Source of the DNA: Fratercula arctica
Lineage: Eukaryota; Chordata; Aves; Charadriiformes; Alcidae
DNA length: 64,000 nt
Assembly: GCA_947846985.1 (NCBI GenBank)
Contig: CANTUZ010000008.1
Coordinates: forward strand, 23,641,352 to 23,705,351
Reading direction: 5' to 3'
How positions within the stretch are numbered: the stretch's first letter is position 1; each line of letters opens with the position of its first letter. The notes under the pieces are model-generated. The model did not search any database, was not told where the DNA came from, and saw nothing but the letters and a program-made list of their open reading frames with translations. Shown piece after piece: positions 55,585 through 64,000 of the stretch. The translations under genes and the position numbers were made by a program.

Positions 55585-58500
55585 GCTGGCAGTAGCATAT
55601 GGGAGCACATACAACCCGTAGGGTGCAAACGCATTGCTTCTGTGTACGCTGACCGGCTGTCTGCCAGGTTTATGTTTAGTTAGTGGAAGGACTCAAATCT
55701 CCAACTAGGTTTCCTCAGGTCCCTTGGATGAAGGCGCAGTTACCTGCGCATGAGAGGTCAATCAGAACTTTGTTCTTGTGGTGGGACTAGGTCTGGCTTG
55801 GAGCCATAAAAGGAAGCCTAATCTAGGATGTAGGGTATTTTGTGGTTTATTTTCCACAAAATGATGTGGGCAACAAATGTGTTATTGGTTCATAAAAAAG
55901 GCAAAACATTTTTCAGGTTGTAAAAAGCAGAGTAAATAGAAGCTACATGTTGGGATGAGATAAAGAATGTCAATCACAAAGCTATCATGAGGGAATTCTT
56001 AAGGTAAGAAATTGATAATGGAGAACAAGAGCAATAATGATAATACTTTACATGCACTATAAAATATCCTTACATATATGATGTCTATGTAAACCAGTCC
56101 TCTCAGTCAGCAGTCCAGTACTGGGAGCATGGCTGTATTCTGGGCAGCAAGGTTATTGAGGGAGGCAGTGCTGCATGGGACACAGAGCGGTATGCAGAGG
56201 CGTAGCAGTAATTGCTACTCTGAATAATGTATTGAAGGACAATAGAAAGTGGTTTTAGGGGAAAACATGCAGGTACTTTCAGAGGAAAAAAAGGGGGTGG
56301 GGGTGGGGGAATTGAACCTGGAGGCCAGGTAGAAGGGGGCACTGCTGCAAGGGTTTTTAAAGAGAGCTTTAATAAACTCTATCCAGGCCTGCAGAGAGCC
56401 GTGATGATTAATCTCTAGAAACCCCACTACCTCCTTTTATTCAGTTCTCCTTGGGGGTGCTTTTATTTTTTAACTGCTGGATACCAAGCGATGAGATTTT
56501 CTGACACAGCATTGTGTGGCATTAGCATGAGCAGCAGGGTGTGTGAATCCTGCAGGAGCACAGGGACTAATTACCTGTAAAAGTTTAAGGAGCAGACACC
56601 TATTAGTGTTTTTCACAGAGAGCAAAGCTGTACAGAAAAATGAATGGAGACCACTGCAGCTGTATGTCTAAGAGGTTTTATTTGAGATTGAAGTGTTTTA
56701 GACTCTTTCTGCTGCTATGTCGCGGTGTGATGTACGGTATCAAAGCTCCTTCTTTCCATTGTTTTTCATTATCGTGCAGGGTTATGAAACTTAACATAGC
56801 TGATAGATGCGATTTGACACATCACAAGCAGATGCGTCAGCAGGAACATCTAAAAATGACACAATTTTCTCAAATGCTGCAGTTAGTTACAAAAAATATC
56901 CTTCTTGTAAGATATTTTAAAATAAAGCTATATATATTTTGATGACAGTGCTGAGACCCCTGTCCAGGGAGCATGGATATTTAGAGAGCTGTCAGCTGGT
57001 TTCCCTTACAACAGGAAGAAGTGATGGAGGGTTAAGCAGATATTGACAACCAGAGAATTTTTTTCTAAAATATTATATATAATTTTAGCAACAGGAAAGC
57101 AAAATCCTAGTGGTTATCAGGGATTCCTTGCCTGTGCCCATTCAGCAGACAGCTCTCTGAAATTCAGTTGCCTCATAGATGCAGAAATCTCCATAGAATA
57201 ACTGACAAGCTTTCTTTTCATCTTTTAAATCCATAATGCATGTATATACATATTGTTAATAATTCGTATTAATGGAGAACTCCTGCCCAAGAGCACAGGG
57301 CGTTCCCCTACCATAGAAAATAAATTGTTCAATGATGTCTAGGATAGAAATCAGAGTCTGGTTCTAAACCCAGCTATTACAGAACAGTACTAGGCATGCG
57401 GTGCACACTTCCATAAACAAATAAATTCATTACAGTTTAATAACAGTGGAAATAAAAAATGTGAGGTAATTTAAATAATGTGCAAAATAAATCCATATTT
57501 TATCCTAAAGTACTCACATTATCAGGAGTTGTTGAATGCCTTCAAGGCTGGCCCTAGTGGAGTTCAGCAGTAAGGTTGAACTTTAATAATGCTTTCATCC
57601 TGGCCTCAATTTATAGGGTGGCAAAATTCAGTTTTGTGGCAGTAGTTGTCTGAGCCTAGATGTTAAATGGAAAAGAGTTTGGGATTGCTCAGTTAGGTGC
57701 TGGGTCACTCAGTAGCTTTAGGTGGTAGGATGTGATGGAGAGTGGCTTTTGAGATTTGAGAGCAGAGGGAAGGATCTGCAGAGTGTCAGCCTCATTGAGG
57801 AAAAGTAGGGTAAGGAGATGGCAGTGGTGCGTTGCAGAGATGGGCAAAATGGTGAAGAATGGAAAAGGGACCTTCAGTAGGCTTGCAGAGAAGTGGTGCA
57901 TGTTGTCTGTACCCTCTGAGTATTAGCTAATTTAAGTAACTAATTTTCATAAGTTTTTAAATAAAATAGAAGATGTAATTTCCTTCCTGCTTAGAAATGG
58001 GTAATAATGGAAGACTCAATAGTGACTGAAATTTTTTTTTCAAACCCCAGCAATTGAAATCTTCCTCATGACAGTGAGAGCTCACTCAGCTGGGTAGTGC
58101 CATGTCCTACTGGTGTTCTCACAGTGAGGGCTCATCTGCAGCGGATTGTTTCTGGTCATCAGAAACAAACATTATCAGATACCAGGTAACCTGAGATGCT
58201 TATGGTTTACATATGTTCCATTTTTCCTATAGTTTCATGTACCTACAATACACACAGACCATTTCAGTTTAGTGTTGTGTCAGACTAATTATTTTTCATC
58301 ATGATATATGTGTTTGTTTTGTGATAATTCAGTTTCAAATATTTTTTGCTTGTTCTGTTAAATGATTACTCCTTTTCCTTTCACAGAATTATCGTTTGCG
58401 TCCTACCCCTAGAACTGAATGATTCCAGTAAATGATGTGTGACTCTCCTGTTATGTGATAAGAACTACAGGATACTAGGATTGGGGCCTTTTGCTTTTCA

Positions 58501-61500
58501 ATATTCTGTTAAAGTAGTATTTAAATAGGCACTGGTTTGACTTGAAATCATGATTTTGCATATGCTCACCTACAACATATGTAGCTGGTTGAGCTGCTGT
58601 GAATATATATTTGTAGCTTCAACTAGTCTGTGTCAATAAGTTTTTGGTTCTATTGAAGGTTTAGCTCAGAAATCTTGAGACAAGGTCTGGATTTTGAATT
58701 CGGGATATTCGCAGCAAGCTTTTGAACTGGGCCTAAGTTTGACAGCTTTGTGGGTCTGGTGGGAATTTCTGAGGCCATTAAATGATTCTGAATCCTCTTT
58801 TTGACTCTATATAAGAACTGTTTTGAATTTTCTTCCCACAAAAAGATCACACTGATCGTCAGCCTTATGCACTCAGCTAATTCCTTGGAGTTTTAGCATA
58901 CCAAGCATATAACATATTTGTGCACTAATAAATGGGATCTCATCCAGTTATTTTCCTGGAAAATCTCACCACACCTAATTTTGCATAGAGTGATTGAATT
59001 TGGTAATTTCAAAAGTGCGGGCTGTATTGGTTTTATTTTAAAGTTTATGCAATAATTTGAACATTAATTCTCTTTTGCAAGCAGGGAAAATTTTGAAAGC
59101 TGGCTTTCTCTTGCTGTTTGTCACAAGGAACTGATTTTATATTCAATAATAATTTTTTCTTTTGACTCATCCAGAAATTTTAATATGCTTGCTCTGTTAT
59201 CCAATAAGAGAATGGTGATTTATCCCAAGAAATATTTTTTTCAGGCAAAAAAAGAATCTTTGCTTCTTTGAGGGTTTAAACACAATTCTTGTTTCCTCTC
59301 AACTCTGTGTCTTGCAACACTTCTTGTCAGATTAGTGTGTTTTAAAGTTGTTGCTACCTGACCTGTCAAAAACGAAGATTAAAAACACACTTTTCTTTCT
59401 GCATTGCAAAATGCAGAGGAAGTGAAAGAAAACCTCTCCCGCTTACCATTGGCCTACATCTGAGGCTTGCTGTGTGTAGCATTCTGGTTACATCTTGGGG
59501 TTAGGAAGGAATTTCTGTTACTGTCAGACAGTCCTGGATATTCACACTAGAACATACGCATGATCCTGAAATGGTTATTATATTGTGAGAAGCAGAATGT
59601 ACTTGAAGATAGAAATGAAGGGTCAGATTTGATTTTTATTTCAGTCACAAACATGGTGTGTGACTTAGGACAGAAATAATTTCTCTCTGCTTCCTTTAGC
59701 AGATTGGAACAATTGCAATTACCTTCTAATATAGTGGGTACACATCTTCTAATTTAGTTGATCGGTAGATTAAATACCTTTTATTAACTTCTAAGTTTCA
59801 TAAAGTTTTCAGCTAGGAAAAGGGAAAGCTACAATACTTTTAATACTAACAAATTGACTCTGAATTTACTGCAGAAATTATTTCAGAAAAATGTATGATG
59901 TAAATCTATAGTTTGTTTTTTACACAAATTGAAGTTATTTCTGAAAGAAAAACAGAGAATAATCCTTGTAACTGAAGCAACAGAGGGGCATTCTGCAGCA
60001 GCTCCTTTTGGTCCCAGATTCTAATGAGACCATAAATGCTGGCCAAGGTCCGTAAATATTGTGGAGGTTTGGAGCGACAGTGTTCACCAGTGCCACTAAT
60101 CCAACTTTAAATCAATTTTTCAGAACCTGGATCTCAGTCTCTACTCAGTCTGAGTAATAAAATGTGTAGAAGGGAAGTGATCCTCATGAGAAAGCGCTTC
60201 TCATATCATGGAACCTGAAGAATGATCCAGGACCATATATTTCTCTAGTATTTTACTTAGTATATTCAGCTGTCATTTTGGTTATGCACTTCTTATAGAA
60301 AGTGCTTGATTTTGATCTAGTATGTATTCTGAAGGCATTTAAGACCATTATTTACAATTTCTTAAAGTAAGAGCCTGTTCCACCCTCACTAACTGTAAAT
60401 AACTCTCTTTTCTGTATATGGGTATCTCACCATATCTTACAGTCAGGTCAGGTTTTTTTCTAAATGGAGCAAGAAAAACTGCCATGGGAAAACAACCTGG
60501 AAAAAAATAGTAAAATTAAAAACAACAGATCTCAGCAGACCCAAACACACATATCATAGGTATGTCTATTTTCATGAGAAAACAAACACACACAAAATCC
60601 AGTTCTTAAATTATGTCTGGGCTCGCTTGGTAGAAATTACAAAATAGGATGAGTTGTCCATTCAACCCAAATTCTACTTAGCAAGAAAATAAGGAAAAAG
60701 CAACCAAGAGAAACTGCCTTACAATTAATAGATTGGCAGGATTCATAAGCAGAATGTTCTCTTTCACTGGAATATAATGAAATAAATGGACTTCCAAATG
60801 TTTCTGGATGCTGAAACCAGCTGGCCTGGTGGCAAGGATCTTGTACTGCCCCAGGAAAGGTGGGTGTGTGCAAACAGGGAAGAAGTGGTCCTCAGATTTT
60901 TCAAAATGCAAAACTGCCTGGCAATTGCTTGGGAAAGTGCTAATTGGTGTAAGATGGGTCAGTACAAGGCAATGTAGTGACACCTGTAATCAGCCACAGT
61001 CCAGTGCTCTGTAACTGTCCAAGGCATGCCTACATTTGTCAGTGAGATGCAGCCAAAATTCTAAAGACTTTATAATGTGCAGAAATAGTTATTCAATTAC
61101 ATGATTTACTTTTTACCAAAAAAAAACAGCACCAAAACCACCCAAAAGACCAAATCACTGAAAAACCACAGCAGGTGGATCAGGAGGGGACTGAACTTAG
61201 TAAACCAAAGCTCATATTCAGTCTGGGTTTTTGTAGGAAAGGACAGACTGATAACAGATTTTCAGAGGTAGTGTGTTGCATTTTGCTGCTAAACAGGCAA
61301 TATAGATATTGGACACATCTGATCTTATCAAAAATCAAAAATCGGTTACTTATTTTCAGAACTTTTTTTTCTTAAAATGTTATTTGGTCTAGTACACAAT
61401 AAGAAAGTAATTGTTCATTTTTGAAGGAATCTTTCTTTTTATGATGAGCATGATGACCACTGATTTTCTATGTATATGCATAGGTCATTGCTGTGTAGAA

Positions 61501-64000
61501 ATTTCTTTCAGATTGAAAAATGACAATCAAAACTCTAAATGAATTTGTATCAGGTCATATTGTAAGAATGTGAAAGTGTGTTCAATTACGTGATACATAA
61601 TTTCATTTTATCTTGCTGTCCCAGGTCAGTGCTGTGTGATGGGATGAAGTACATGGGGTTGCCATAGGAATGGTACATACAAGGAAGCTTCTAAATAGAA
61701 AGTAGTACCTTTGAGTTTAACGAAATAACTTTTGATGTCACTACCGAGTTACTTTCACGTACAATATTTTAAAAGGCAGATATTTGTAAATAAGCTTTAT
61801 CCAGAAACGTTATAAAACCCTCTAATATGTACTTTGAGAAAAGACAAGTATTTTCTAGCCATGTGTAAATGCATAGCTCAGAGGTGATATGCATCATTAT
61901 CTTTCTGCTACAGCCTTACAGGATCTATACAGCTTCTTGTCAGCTTGTGCATGCTACATAGTTGATGAGATCTGAACAGGCTTTTCATGCCCATTGCCTT
62001 CTACTCTTCATCAGTTCTGCTCTGTCATGATTAATGTTTTCCCTTGCAGCAACCTTAATTGTTTTTTGAGGGTTAGAAGAGTGATCATAGTCACAGCTGT
62101 TGTGAATTTAATTCTGATCTGCAAAGAGACTGCACTATAAGCAAACATTTTCATTTTGAACACTTTAATCAATGGTTTTTCAATTACAAATAGAGAACCC
62201 ACTATCTGGAAGCATTCCTAACTGGAGGGTAGATCCTACCTCTATTAGCTATACACATTGCCTGTTATTCAGACATTCACAGTTGTAAGCACCAGAAATA
62301 AAGGATGTGGTATCTACAAAAAACATTTCAAGTGCATGATCTCTAAGTAATGAAGGGGTACTGATAAAAAAAGCAGGTAGGTTACCACTTTCTCTTGAGT
62401 GCCTTGCCATGAAATGACATTCCATCTATGAATGGTGCAGATAGATAGTCTCATTTCTTTCCTCCTTTCTTAGTTGCACTTTTGTTTTCTAAATCCTTGC
62501 TGATGCTTGCCTGAATTTAGGTTTCATGGACTACAGAGGTTTATTTCTACAGTAACATACTGTTCATGTCTTGCTTGTTGTTTGAACTTTTGGAGGTGTA
62601 TTTTTGTTCTTCCCCCTTCCACTTGCAGTAGCGTGCAGTTCTTTCATACCTGCATCCTGGCGATGCAACAGGGAAACGACCAGGAGAGCTTATGAGGCAA
62701 AATCACATCCCATTAAGGAATACGTAACAAGGAGCACAACGTCACTTGAATGACTTCACTTAAATTCAGCCTCACATTGTGAATTTCATAGTACAGAGAC
62801 AATAACAGCAACAGAATAAAGATGAAAAACTCCCAATTGAATTAATGCCCAGAAATTGCATTCACTTGGTGCCAAAGACTTGTGCATGGCTGGAGTCCAA
62901 CAAAGCTCTGTACTGAGCGAATTTAGGTAAGTACACTTTACATATGAGTAAAGAACATTTTATGTAACATTTCTTGTGTTTCCTCCTAGCAGTTTGGGGT
63001 TACAGTGTAATAATTCTGTTCTCTATAAGTGGTACTTTCCTTCATAAATTGTCTCATGAACTTAACAAGGCTGCCTTTGGATTTTGGTGCCATTCACTAT
63101 AGATACAAGAAGTATATTTATAGACATATGCAACAGTGCTCTATCTACCATTTGACTTCCGAAGTGATAACGGAATGCTAAACAAAATAAAATATGTGTA
63201 TGAGTTTGCATTTAAATACGTATTTTTACATCAGTTTCAATCAATGGTTCATGATTTTAAAACCCCCAGATTATTAAAACTTTCAACTAAAAGCAGCACA
63301 ACTGCCTCAAAAGAATATATATAAAATACATATTTAAAATATATATATATTTTATATATATTATATATGCATATATAATTGCATCTGTATGCCTGACTTG
63401 TTTCCTAATATAACAGCATTCAATGTAGAGTCATATTTCATTTGCCTATTATGAAGAATAACAGAACTAACCAGGACGACTGATTCCACGCAGTTACGCT
63501 TATGTCCCACCTTCTTCTATGTTATTTGAATGGAGTAACTTGCTATTAAGACTTTAAAGAAAAACCTCTTTGTTGGTTGAAAAACCAGGTCATAAAATGT
63601 TTTATTATATGAATTGTAATGCACTGAAGCTAATACTGGTTTGGTTTAAACTGTTTAAGTTTGCCAGTGATAAAATAGTTCTGGGGGATTTTGGAGTATA
63701 TTAGGAACATTGGTAAATATTTCATATATATTTCTGATAATTAAGTATCAGATGATGAATATCAATAAATCAATGAATGTTTTTCAACATAAACATTCCA
63801 AAACCTGTGAGAAAAACCAGAGTGCCCTGATGTTACTTTTATCTTTGGTGCAATGTGAAACCATTGCTCAATAATGTAAAGAAACATTGCTCAACAGTGC
63901 AGGATGATATGATTTAAAGCCTTAATTAAACATGCATGGGTGAAGATTTAATCTATTTTTGAAATATTACATAATTTAAATATTATATTGTAGTTATTGG
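55585..64000. other. Distal 3' flank, no gene seen
   Basis: Non-coding AT-rich DNA to the end of the window. It contains an A/C-rich run at about 61118-61170 and the AT dinucleotide tract at about 63314. The longest open frames (about 100 codons, for example 56640-56942 + and 60678-60983 -) lack any domain signature. Confidence 0.65.
63313..63380. repeat. AT dinucleotide tract, self-complementary
   Basis: About 68 bp consist nearly only of A and T, with repeated ATATAT/TATATA blocks and one central GC. It is strongly self-complementary and could form cruciforms. Confidence 0.85.

Noticed and set aside
55585..64000. A second gene downstream of ZNF804A
   Set aside because: No frame, splice pattern or RNA gene signature could be supported.

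Overview
The window is vertebrate nuclear DNA, almost certainly avian. It is AT-rich, has long introns with ordinary GT..AG splice sites, and its recognisable interspersed repeats are CR1 LINE fragments in both orientations plus one solo LTR of an endogenous retrovirus. There are no Alu/B1, mammalian L1 or MIR-like elements. The LTR ends (TGTCATGG / TGTCCTGG as inverted termini) resemble LTR families I associate with passerine genomes; the passerine placement is inference.

The only protein-coding gene I can support is ZNF804A on the + strand. The window starts inside intron 1. Exon 1, which encodes about 37 residues in human, lies upstream and outside. Exon 2 (13772-13915) encodes the single C2H2 zinc finger. 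Exon 3 (42249-42379) encodes a very basic, charged helix. Exon 4 (44774-48062) encodes the remaining roughly 1,095 residues, ending in a Pro-rich tail and a TAG stop. The exons join in frame (phase 0 between 2 and 3, a split TG|T Cys codon between 3 and 4) and give about 1,187 residues. With exon 1 the bird protein would be near the human length of about 1,210. The 3' UTR runs to a canonical AATAAA at 48487.

Region by region: 1-13771 is the end of intron 1, with two short CR1 3' ends and several octamer/homeodomain-rich palindromic stretches that look like candidate regulatory DNA. Intron 2 (13916-42248) is 28.3 kb and holds a 1.2 kb CR1 with a broken reverse-transcriptase reading frame (18216-19412), a 704-bp solo LTR with an exact 5-bp target duplication (32362-33065), an old CR1 remnant (about 35.5-35.8 kb) and two opposed internal CR1 fragments (40.68-41.90 kb). 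Intron 3 (42380-44773) is 2.4 kb, with a strong inverted repeat just after the exon 3 donor. From 48.5 to 64 kb I see non-coding flank with one 0.55 kb CR1 and an AT dinucleotide tract.

I found no new multi-gene system. The best leads are regulatory. Sixteen exact POU octamer sites were found by eye, including two perfect inverted octamer pairs. A U8(GU)5 tract sits inside the exon 3 acceptor. A 7-mer miR-137-type site overlaps the poly(A) signal. The solo LTR could be a lineage-specific insertion in a behaviourally important gene.
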